Of a stretch of 64,000 bases of DNA, positions 57,497 to 64,000 are shown one piece after another; position 1 is the first letter of the stretch; every line of letters begins with the position of its first letter. The notes beneath the pieces were generated by a model. It saw only the letters and a list, made by a program, of their open reading frames with translations. It did not search any database and was not told the origin of the DNA. The position numbers and the translations under genes were made by a program. The stretch lies in assembly GCF_022664455.2 (NCBI RefSeq), contig NZ_JAKRKC020000002.1, forward strand, positions 2,790,001-2,854,000, read 5' to 3'. This stretch comes from Actinomadura luzonensis. Its GTDB lineage: Bacteria; Actinomycetota; Actinomycetes; Streptosporangiales; Streptosporangiaceae.

Positions 57497-58330
57497 ATGA
57501 GCGTGATGAAGAGACTTTCGATGATCTTCAAGTCCAAGGCCAACAAGGCGTTGGACAAGATGGAGGACCCGCGCGAAACCCTTGACTACTCCTACCAGCG
57601 GCAGCTTGAGCTGCTGCAGAAGGTGCGCCGGGGAGTGGCCGACGTGGCCACGTCGCGCAAGCGGGTCGAGTTGCAGCTGAACGGGCTTGAGCAGAGCGCC
57701 AGGAAGCTGGAGGAGCAGGGGCGCAAGGCGCTGTCGGTCGGGCGCGAGGACCTCGCGCGCGAGGCGCTGCAGCGGCGCTCCAGCGTCCAGAGCCAGATGG
57801 CCGACCTCAAGGTCCAGCACGACAACCTCCAGGCCGAGGAGGAGAAGCTGACCACGGCCTCGCAGCGGCTGCAGGCCAAGGTGGACGCCTTCCGCACCAA
57901 GAAGGAGACCATCAAGGCCACCTACACCGCCGCCGAGGCCCAGACGCGCATCAACGAGGCCTTCTCCGGCATCTCCGAGGAGATGGGCGACGTCGGCCTC
58001 GCGATCCAGCGCGCCGAGGACAAGACGGCGCAGCTCCAGGCCCGCGCGGGCGCGATCGACGAGCTGCTGGCCAGTGGCGCCCTCGACGACTTCAGCGGCA
58101 GCCGCGGCGACGACATCCAGGCCGAGCTCGACCGCATGGGCGGTGGCATGGACGTCGAGCTGGAGCTGGCGCGGATGAAGGCGGAGCTCGGGCAGGGTCC
58201 GGCGCCGCAGTCCGCGATCGAGCAGGGGCAGCCGCAGCAGCAGGCCCAGCCTCAGCAGCAGGCGGCCCCGCAGCAGCAGGGCCAGGGCCCGACCCAGCAG
58301 TACCGCCAGCCCGGAGGGGAGGGCGCATGA
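57497..58330 (+). CDS. pspA: phage-shock protein A homologue (PspA/IM30)
   Basis: 277 residues. The N-terminal amphipathic helix (SVMKRLSMIFKSKANKAL) and long coiled coil to about residue 215 are those of PspA/Vipp1, which oligomerises on damaged membrane and keeps the proton gradient. The last 50 residues are a Gln/Pro-rich tail (EQGQPQQQAQPQQQ) not found in the core family. Its stop overlaps pspAA as ATGA. The 124-bp leader region carries divergent promoters. Confidence 0.94.
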   Translation: MSVMKRLSMIFKSKANKALDKMEDPRETLDYSYQRQLELLQKVRRGVADVATSRKRVELQLNGLEQSARKLEEQGRKALSVGREDLAREALQRRSSVQSQMADLKVQHDNLQAEEEKLTTASQRLQAKVDAFRTKKETIKATYTAAEAQTRINEAFSGISEEMGDVGLAIQRAEDKTAQLQARAGAIDELLASGALDDFSGSRGDDIQAELDRMGGGMDVELELARMKAELGQGPAPQSAIEQGQPQQQAQPQQQAAPQQQGQGPTQQYRQPGGEGA

Positions 58331-58605
58331 TCGTCAGAATCATGGGCGAGGGCCAGGTCGAGATCTCGCCGGACGACATCGCGGTGCTCAACGAGCTCGA
58401 CAACGAGCTGGAGGCCGCCATCGAGACGGATGACGAGAAGGTCTTCCGCGTCAAGCTGCACGCGCTGCTGGACAAGGTCCGGCACGTGGGCAAGGCGCTT
58501 CCCGACGACGCCCTTGAGCCGTCAGAGCTGATCCTTCCCCCCGCGGACGCCTCGATCGAGGAGGTCCGGGAGATGCTGGGCGACCAGGGCCTCATCCCGG
58601 GCTAG
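58327..58605 (+). CDS. pspAA: PspA-associated protein PspAA
   Basis: 92 residues. MIVRIMGEGQVEISPDDIAV and VLNELDNELEAAIETDDEKV match the PspAA family, a small partner always coded beside actinobacterial pspA. It is translated through a four-base overlap with pspA. Confidence 0.92.
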   Translation: MIVRIMGEGQVEISPDDIAVLNELDNELEAAIETDDEKVFRVKLHALLDKVRHVGKALPDDALEPSELILPPADASIEEVREMLGDQGLIPG

Positions 58606-58609
58606 CGCC

Positions 58610-59512
58610 GTGCGCACCCGGTTCGCGGCCGACCGCGGCCTGACCAGCCGCATGGTCGTGACGATGTTCCTGCTCGGGTTGCTCTACGTGGTGTTCGTCG
58701 GCGTCCTGATCGCCCTGGGGGTCCGGGCGCTGACCGTGCTGGTGTTCGCCGGCGGCCTGCTGCTGGTGCAGTACTTCCTGTCCGACCGCATCGCGCTGTT
58801 CGCGATGCACGGCCGGGAGGTGTCGCCGCAGGAGGCCCCCGAGCTGCACGGCCTGATCGACCGGCTGTGCGCGCTGGCCGACATGCCGAAGCCGCGCGTG
58901 GCGGTGGCGGAGTCCGACGTCCCCAACGCCTTCGCCACCGGCCGCGACCAGAAGCACGCGGTCGTCTGCGTGACCACCGGCCTGCTGCGGCGGCTGGAGC
59001 CGCAGGAGCTCGAAGGGGTGATCGCGCACGAGCTGTCGCACGTCGCGCACCGCGACGTGGCGGTCATGACGATCGCCTCGTTCCTCGGCATCGTGGCGGG
59101 GCTGATGACCCGCTTCGCGCTCTACAGCGGGCTCGGCGGCCGCCGCAACGGCGGCGGCCAGGGCGGGGTGCCGGTCGGGGCGATCATCCTGCTCGTCTCG
59201 GCCCTCGTGTACGCCGTCAGCTTCCTGCTCACCCGCGCCCTGTCGCGCTACCGCGAGCTGGCCGCCGACCGGGCCGGCGCGCTGCTCACCCAGCGCCCGT
59301 CGGCGCTGGCCAGCGCGCTGACCAAGATCAGCGGCGACATGTCCAGGATCCCGACGCGCGACCTGCGCGAGGCGGCGCCGTTCAACGCCTTCTACTTCGT
59401 CCCGGCGCTGTCCGGGGGCCAGTCGATCGCGACCCTGTTCTCCACCCATCCGTCGCTGGAGCGCCGGCTCGACCAGCTCGCCGGCCTCTCGCGCGAGCTC
59501 GGGAAGGGGTGA
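58610..59512 (+). CDS. htpX: HtpX-like M48 membrane metalloprotease
   Basis: 300 residues. Two N-terminal helices, then zinc ligands His140 and His144 with Glu141 (VIAHELSHVAHRD), two more helices, and the third ligand in SRYRELAADRAG near residue 210. HtpX degrades damaged membrane proteins. Its place inside the psp operon, four bases after pspAA, fits envelope stress control. The start is GTG at 58610. Confidence 0.95.
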   Translation: MRTRFAADRGLTSRMVVTMFLLGLLYVVFVGVLIALGVRALTVLVFAGGLLLVQYFLSDRIALFAMHGREVSPQEAPELHGLIDRLCALADMPKPRVAVAESDVPNAFATGRDQKHAVVCVTTGLLRRLEPQELEGVIAHELSHVAHRDVAVMTIASFLGIVAGLMTRFALYSGLGGRRNGGGQGGVPVGAIILLVSALVYAVSFLLTRALSRYRELAADRAGALLTQRPSALASALTKISGDMSRIPTRDLREAAPFNAFYFVPALSGGQSIATLFSTHPSLERRLDQLAGLSRELGKG

Positions 59513-59517
59513 GGCCG

Positions 59518-60075
59518 ATGGGCTGGCTCGACGCGCTGCTCGGCCGCTCCAAGCCGGTCGAGCCGGACCTCGACGCGTTGTTCGCGCTGCCGTCCGCCGC
59601 GGTGACGTTGCAGGCGGCGACCGGCCTCGCGCCGACCGGCCTCGGCTCGGTGGCCTTCCGCGCCGCCGAGGGCGGGGCCTTCGCCACGCTGGAGCGCGAC
59701 GTCAGGGCGCTGCTCGGCGAGCGGGTGGTGCGGAGCGACGACGCGTACGGCTACACCTGGCTGCTGGTCAACCGGCCGCCCGAGGCGGTCGCCGACCTCG
59801 TCACCGAGCTGCACGCGGTCAACTCCTCGCTGGAGGGCGCCGGGTTCGGCGCCTCGCTGCTGTGCTCGCTGGTGTCCTTCGCCGACCCGGAGGGACGCCG
59901 GCTCGCCGTGGTGTACCTCTACAAGCGGGGCACGTTCTACCCGTTCGCGCCGCTGCCCGGGCAGAAGCGCGACAACGCCCTCGAACTGCAGGTCAGAGGG
60001 GTGCTGGACGGTGAGCTGCCGCTGGAGTCCGATCTCGGCCGCTGGTTCCCGGTATGGGGCGCTCCTGGGCTTTGA
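59518..60075 (+). CDS. pspAB: PspA-associated protein PspAB
   Basis: 185 residues. MGWLDALLGRSKPVEPDLDA, then LFALPSAAVTLQAATGL, and the ending YLYKRGTFYPFAPLPGQKRD are the PspAB marks. The family is coded beside pspA and htpX in actinobacteria. The start is five bases past the htpX stop, with GGGGTGAGG overlapping that stop. Confidence 0.92.
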   Translation: MGWLDALLGRSKPVEPDLDALFALPSAAVTLQAATGLAPTGLGSVAFRAAEGGAFATLERDVRALLGERVVRSDDAYGYTWLLVNRPPEAVADLVTELHAVNSSLEGAGFGASLLCSLVSFADPEGRRLAVVYLYKRGTFYPFAPLPGQKRDNALELQVRGVLDGELPLESDLGRWFPVWGAPGL

Positions 60076-60088
60076 TCGCCCTTAGTGA

Positions 60089-60094
60089 TCTAAT
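60089..60094 (+). promoter_or_regulatory. -10 hexamer of the DUF998-like gene
   Basis: TCTAAT, six bases, then GTG at 60101. Confidence 0.4.
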
Positions 60095-60100
60095 GACCAC

Positions 60101-61462
60101 GTGGAGCGACGATTGTGCGTGCTCGCGGCCGCCGCGTTCATCGTGGCGGCCGTGCTGGGCAGTGCCTGGATCACCGGCCAGTTCACCACGCCCGCGGTCG
60201 ACCGCGCCAACGGCTACGTCAGCGAGCTGGCGGCCCGCGACCAGCCGTGGACGTACCTGTTCCGGGTCAGCGACGCCCTGGCGGGGCTGGCCTGCCTGCT
60301 CGGCGTGGCCCTGGTGCCGCGGGTGCCGGGGGAGGGGCCGGGCTGGGGCGCGCTGGCCGGTTACGGGCTGCTGCTGGCCGCGGGGGCGGCCCTGCCGCTG
60401 GACTGCGCGTTCCTGAGCGAGCCCGGCTGCGGCGGCCCCGGCCTGCCGCCCGGCCGCCTCGCCCACCTGGCGGCCGGGGCGCTCGCCACGGTCGCCGTGC
60501 TGTCGGCCATGGCGCTGCTGGCGGCGCAGTGGCGGGCCCGCACGGCGTGGCTGCTGACCGGGCTGAGCGCCGCCGCCACCGCGCTGGTCGGGGTGGCGCT
60601 CGCCGCCGGCGCGGCGCGGGCCTGGCCGACCGGGCGCAGCTCACGCTGGTCGCGGTCTGGCTGGTGTACGTGGCCCTGCGCCTGCTGGTCGCGGACCTGC
60701 CGCCGGCCCCGCACGGCGCCCCGCACGTCGTGCAGGAGGGCGAGGGCCCCGCGGTGCTGGTCACGGCGGGGCCGGCCGGCGCCTGGTTCCACTGGGACGC
60801 GGTGGCCCGCGAGCTGGCCGCCGCCCGCCGGGTCATCCGCTTCGACCGTCCCGGGCTCGGCCTGAGCCCCCGCTCGCCCGCCCCGCCCAGCCTGTACGCC
60901 GAGGTCGCCCGCCTGGCCGCGCTCTCGCCGCCGCATCCCGAGCGGGTCACCGTCGTCGCCCAGGGCGCGGCGTGCTGGCACGCCGAGGCGTTCGCCCGGC
61001 TGCACCCGCTGTGCGTGGCGGGGCTCGTCCTGGTCGAGCCGGCCTGCCCGGACGGGCGCGGAGCCGCAGGCGGGCGCGCGGGTCCTCGGCCGGTGGCTGC
61101 CCGCGCTGGGCGGCACCTGGGGGGCGGCCGCGCTGGCCCGGGCGGCGGGCCCGGCCGCGCACCGGCGGCTGTGCGGGGTGCCCGACCCGCACGAGGTCTA
61201 CCGCATGGGCAAGGTGCCGGCGGCGGTGGCGGGGGAGTGGCTGGCCCGCCGCGCGATGGCCGCCGACCTGTGCCGCATCCGGCAGGACAAGCCGCTGCCC
61301 GGGGTGCCGGTGACGGTCGTGGCCGCGGCCGGCGACGCCTCCTGCGCCGGGCGGGTCGCCGCCGAGCTGGGCGGCCGGCTGGTCCGCGCGCCGCGCGCCC
61401 GCCGCCTGGTGCACCTCCACGACCCCGGCGTGATCGTGGAGGCGGTCCTGTCCACGGCGTGA
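60101..61462 (+). pseudogene. DUF998-like membrane domain fused to alpha/beta hydrolase, two frameshifts
   Basis: From the GTG at 60101 a DUF998-like membrane part runs in one frame (about six helices, LAGLACLLGVALVPRVPG, to AGAARAW). Near 60620 sensible sequence moves to another frame (LADRAQLTLVAVWLVYVALR), which gives the hydrolase core (RVIRFDRPGLGLSPRSP, VTVVAQGAACWHAEAF with an AQGAA elbow lacking Ser). Near 61060 it returns to the first frame (AEPQAGARVLGRWLPALGG, to LHDPGVIVEAVLSTA). A base missing at the first point and one extra at the second would explain it. Either a true pseudogene or two sequencing errors. Confidence 0.6.
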
Positions 61463-61529
61463 GGAGCGGGGCACAATGGGGCAGTCAGCCGTAAGGGCAC
61501 CCCAGCCGGAGTCCCGGGAGGACGCCATC

Positions 61530-62132
61530 GTGGACATCACCGTCGTCGGGGAGGGCGCGGTCCTGGCCGCGCCGGACGTCCTGCGCCTGTTCGCGGGCGT
61601 GGAGGCGCGCAGGCCGTCGGCCGCCGAGGCCTACACCGCGACCAGGGCCGCCGCCGCGCGCCTGGCCGCCGCGCTGCGCGAGGAGGGCGTCGCGGACGAG
61701 GACGTGCGCACGGTCGAGCTGTCGCTCGGCCCCGAGTACGAGGCCTACCCGAAGGTGTCGGCCTACCGCGCGTCCCAGGGCGTCGAGGTCGTGGCGCGCG
61801 ACCTGGCGCGGGCCGACCGGCTCATCGACACCGTCGCCGGGGTCGGCGAGGAGGCCCGGCTGAACGGGCTGGCGTTCGAGCTGTCCGACCCGGCCGCCGC
61901 CCTGCGCGAGGCCAGGGCCAGGGCCTTCAGGGACGCCGCCGCCAAGGCCGCCCAGTACGCCGAGCTGGCCGGCCGGCCGCTCGGCCGGGTGGTGTCGGTC
62001 TCCGAGGACGTCAGGGGCGCCCCGCAGCCGATGCGCCTCGCCGCCGACCTGGCGGAGACCAAGGCCGCCTCGCTCAGCCCCGGCCGCCAGAGCCTCGCGG
62101 TGACCGTCCAGGTCGGCTACGACTTCGCCTGA
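61530..62132 (+). CDS. SIMPL domain protein
   Basis: 200 residues: DITVVGEGAVLAAPDVLRLF, then AAALREEGVADEDVRTVELS and SYRAS-like SAYRASQGVEVVARDL, with a C-terminal VSVSEDVRGAPQPMR. SIMPL (DUF541/Oxidative-stress-defence type) proteins form a ring-shaped oligomer of unclear role. The GTG at 61530 has GGGAGGA seven bases away. An ATG at 61476 overlaps a CACAAT hexamer and is less likely. Confidence 0.85.
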   Translation: MDITVVGEGAVLAAPDVLRLFAGVEARRPSAAEAYTATRAAAARLAAALREEGVADEDVRTVELSLGPEYEAYPKVSAYRASQGVEVVARDLARADRLIDTVAGVGEEARLNGLAFELSDPAAALREARARAFRDAAAKAAQYAELAGRPLGRVVSVSEDVRGAPQPMRLAADLAETKAASLSPGRQSLAVTVQVGYDFA

Positions 62133-62153
62133 GCCAGGACCTGAAGCGGAAGG

Positions 62154-62185
62154 GCCCCGCCCGGCGCGGGACGGCCGGGCGGGGC
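62154..62185. terminator. hairpin between convergent genes
   Basis: GCCCCGCCCGGC and its exact complement, eight-base loop, between the SIMPL gene and the hydrolase operon. No U tract in either direction. Confidence 0.45.
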
Positions 62186-62205
62186 GGGGGCGCTCGTCCC
62201 GCTGG

Positions 62206-63096
62206 TCACATCGGGTGGCGCCGCAGGAACGCGTGGGCGGCCTCGCCCACGGCGACGGGGTTCATGCTCTGCATGCCGTGCGTGGCGTTCGGGATGCCCG
62301 CCCGCTCGGCCTGCGGGAGCCAGTCCATGAGGAAGCGCTGGGTCTCGCGGAAGCCCGGCAGCACCGACTCGCTGTCCAGGCCCATGGCGGCCAGCACCGG
62401 CATCTGCGGCTTGCGCGTCACCAGCCGGTCGGCCTCGGACGGCTTGAAGCCCCACTGCGAGATCGCCGGGAAGTCGACGGTGAAGGTGGTGTCGACGCAC
62501 TCCTCGACGCGCTTCCACACGTCGAGCGGCCCGGTCATCTCCACGGCGGGCAGGAAGCTCGGCCCGCAGATGGCCTCCATGTAGAGGGTGGCCGCGCCCA
62601 GCTTGTCGCCCTGCTCGTACAGCTTCCAGGCGTTCATGAAGGCGTCGGTGTTGGCGGTGATGGCCTCCGGCTCCTCCCTCGGCAGGTACGGCTCCAGCAG
62701 GATCGCGCTGTGCGCCCGCTCCGGGTAGGACAGCAGGAACTGGAAGGCGATCACGCCGCCAAAGGAGAAGGCCAGGATGTGCGCCTTGTCGATGCCGAGG
62801 TGGTCGAGCAGCTCGCGGGCGTGCTGGGCGCCGCCCTCGATGCTGAGCTCCGGCTTGTCCAGCGTGCTGCCGTTGTAGCCGGCCCGGTAGTAGCTGATGA
62901 GCTGGTAGTCCTCCAGCAGCGGCGGGTAGAAGCGCAGCGGCGTGATGAGGCTGTCGGCGATGCTGGTGCCGTGGATGCACAGCACCGGCTCGCCCTCGCC
63001 GAGCACGGCGTAGCGCAGCTCGGCGTCGCTCACCCGCGCGCGCCGGTCGTGCTCGACGTTCCATTCCCGCCCGAGGTACAAGGCGTGGTTTGTCAT
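62206..63096 (-). CDS. alpha/beta hydrolase, last gene of the Nif11-like operon
   Basis: 296 residues. Markers: VLCIHGTSIADS as oxyanion loop, SYYRAGYNGST, elbow AFSFGG with Ser111 (Ala for the first Gly), acid near MGLDSES and His in NATHGMQSMN. A helical cap covers about 140-225. It is related to carboxylesterases and hydrolytic tailoring enzymes. Its ATG overlaps the upstream Nif11-like stop by four bases, so it is made in step with the small proteins. Substrate unknown. Confidence 0.88.
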   Translation of the reverse strand: MTNHALYLGREWNVEHDRRARVSDAELRYAVLGEGEPVLCIHGTSIADSLITPLRFYPPLLEDYQLISYYRAGYNGSTLDKPELSIEGGAQHARELLDHLGIDKAHILAFSFGGVIAFQFLLSYPERAHSAILLEPYLPREEPEAITANTDAFMNAWKLYEQGDKLGAATLYMEAICGPSFLPAVEMTGPLDVWKRVEECVDTTFTVDFPAISQWGFKPSEADRLVTRKPQMPVLAAMGLDSESVLPGFRETQRFLMDWLPQAERAGIPNATHGMQSMNPVAVGEAAHAFLRRHPM

Positions 63097-63413
63097 GGTG
63101 CAGGCTCCAATCCGGCCAGCAGGCCGGTCTCGTCGAGGCTGGGCACGAGGTCGTGGACGAGGAACTCCAGGTAGTAGCGGCCCCACAGCAGGTCCCACAG
63201 CGGGAACCGCTCGTTGAACTCCTCGCCCCGCTCGCCCGCCAGCCGCTCCTCCAGGCTCCAGATCAGCGCGTCGAACTCGGCCGCGGTGAACGGCATGCCG
63301 GCGACCGCGGCGGCCGCGATCACCTCGTCCTTGGGCTTGTCCTTGAGCCGGTCGCACAGCTCGGGCCGCTCGGCCAGGCCGCGCAGGAACCCGATGAGGT
63401 TGGTCTCGCTCAC
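63093..63413 (-). CDS. Nif11-like small protein, second copy
   Basis: 106 residues, GTG start. The first 55 match the Nif11-like leader fold: LIGFLRGLAERPELCDRLKD, then DEVIAAAAVAGMPFTAAEFD and ALIWSLEERLAG. The second half has LWDLLWGRYYLEFLVHDLVP, which is homologous to the same region of the copy upstream. No Gly-Gly leader cleavage site and no Cys/Ser/Thr-rich core are seen, so a classical modified-peptide precursor is not supported. The start overlaps the first copy as GTGA. Confidence 0.75.
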   Translation of the reverse strand: MSETNLIGFLRGLAERPELCDRLKDKPKDEVIAAAAVAGMPFTAAEFDALIWSLEERLAGERGEEFNERFPLWDLLWGRYYLEFLVHDLVPSLDETGLLAGLEPAP

Positions 63414-63712
63414 GACAGCTCCTCCTCGCCGAACCGGGCCACCACGTGCTCGGCCAGGTAGTCCAGGTAGCGGCTGCCCCACATGTGCCGCCACAGGGTG
63501 CTGGACCCGTCGAAGGTCTCCTGGTCCTTGTGGACGACCACCCCGAACTCCAGGCGGCCGATGACCCGCTTGGCGTCCTCGCCGTCGAAGGCGTAGCCGT
63601 CGTTGCGGGCGTGGAACAGGACCCTCGGCAGGTCCATGGGCGAGTAGCGGGCCAGCAGCGCGGGGTCGGACCTGACCGCGCCGAGGAATCTGACGAACTC
63701 CGCCTCGGACAC
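63410..63712 (-). CDS. Nif11-like small protein, first copy
   Basis: 100 residues, GTG start two bases past the upstream hydrolase stop. EAEFVRFLGAVRSDPALLAR, then DLPRVLFHARNDGYAFDGED is the Nif11-like part; the C-terminal half has LWRHMWGSRYLDYLAEHVVA. Aligned with the next gene, both halves share positions (Phe-Leu start, LWxxxWGxxYLxxL), so the two come from a duplication. No Cys at all. Role unknown. Confidence 0.75.
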   Translation of the reverse strand: MSEAEFVRFLGAVRSDPALLARYSPMDLPRVLFHARNDGYAFDGEDAKRVIGRLEFGVVVHKDQETFDGSSTLWRHMWGSRYLDYLAEHVVARFGEEELS

Positions 63713-63714
63713 CG

Positions 63715-64000
63715 CTAGCTCTCCAGCGCGTGCCTGATGACGTCGTCGATGGCCTTGACGTCCGGTTCGGCCAGCCCGAACGTCGCCAGGTGGCCGAAGA
63801 CGCTGTCGATCTGCCGGAACGTCGCGCCGGGGATCGCCTCGGCGTACTCGCGCAGCTCGTCGGGCGGGAACAGCGCGTCGCCGGTGAAGGCCGCGATGCT
63901 GGTCCTGGCCTTGATCCGGCCCAGCATGTCGCCCACCGCCTCGCCCTCGGCCCCGGGCCAGGCGGTGCGCGACTTGCGCGCCTGCACGGCCACGTCGGCG
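63715..64000 (-). CDS. alpha/beta hydrolase (homoserine acetyltransferase-like), C-terminal part
   Basis: The window ends inside this gene; 94 codons are left. ARTSIAAFTGDALFPPDELR carries the acid residue in the place of MetX-type DxLFPP, and FGHLATF has the catalytic His. This is the C-terminal end of a homoserine O-acetyltransferase-like hydrolase or acyltransferase. First visible gene of the operon with the two Nif11-like proteins. Whether it is a transferase cannot be told without the N-terminus. Confidence 0.7.
   Translation of the reverse strand, partial: ADVAVQARKSRTAWPGAEGEAVGDMLGRIKARTSIAAFTGDALFPPDELREYAEAIPGATFRQIDSVFGHLATFGLAEPDVKAIDDVIRHALES

Noticed and set aside
63093-63712. 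Lanthipeptide or proteusin precursors
   Set aside because: No cleavage motif, no Cys/Ser/Thr-rich core and no modification enzyme in view; C-terminal halves are conserved between the two copies.
1-64000. CRISPR arrays, tRNA or rRNA genes, insertion sequences
   Set aside because: No regularly spaced palindromic repeats, no cloverleaf-like segments and no transposase or terminal repeats were found by eye.

Overview
This window is chromosomal DNA from a high-G+C actinomycete. Third codon positions are almost all G or C, and GTG and TTG starts are common. Many promoters place a TAnnnT hexamer 6 to 8 bases ahead of the start codon, which is typical of leaderless actinobacterial transcripts. Gene content and order (nadE, a GlnA2-type glutamine synthetase, glnE, glnA, lipA, lipB, sucB, lpd, pepA) match the conserved nitrogen/lipoate block of Streptomyces and its relatives. 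The single-copy accessory genes fit Streptosporangiales (Nonomuraea-like), but genus cannot be fixed from this sequence alone. I saw no rRNA, tRNA, CRISPR array or insertion sequence.

Layout. 1-8.0 kb: a cut MarR regulator, a polytopic membrane protein with twin operator palindromes, glutamine-dependent NAD synthase, a histidine kinase with an unusual SARP-receiver-LuxR response regulator, and an MFS exporter facing its ArsR-like regulator. 9-10.6 kb: a type I terpene cyclase translationally coupled to an EF-hand protein. 10.7-31 kb: glutamine metabolism (glnA2, glnE, glnA, with GlnR boxes before glnA2 and glnA), interleaved with a secreted subtilase, a small P-loop protein, hydrolases, TetR, LysR and MFS genes. 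31-39 kb: a TetR/TIM-barrel pair under a long palindrome, a methyltransferase, DUF4191, a GH3 glycosidase, a hydrolase, a VOC protein and an AraC regulator. 39-48 kb: lipoate synthesis and use (lipA, a catalytically dead M48-like protein, lipB, peptidase E, a TIGR01777 protein, sucB, lpd, pepA). LipA and LipB make the cofactor that SucB carries and Lpd reoxidises. 48-54 kb: a GntR-DUF1648-CPBP operon and cobalamin salvage genes (cobS, cobU) around an ABC ATPase. 54-62 kb: small conserved proteins, an aldo/keto reductase, a membrane-anchored SMI1/KNR4-like protein, DUF3043, the pspA-pspAA-htpX-pspAB membrane-stress operon, a twice-frameshifted membrane-hydrolase gene and a SIMPL protein. 62.2-64 kb: a tightly overlapping operon that continues off the window, with two Nif11-like small proteins between two alpha/beta hydrolases.

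The best candidates for undescribed biology are the Nif11-like/hydrolase operon, the EF-hand/terpene cyclase pair, the response regulator whose DNA-binding role seems to have moved to an N-terminal SARP domain, and a LipB that carries Gln in place of the catalytic Lys.
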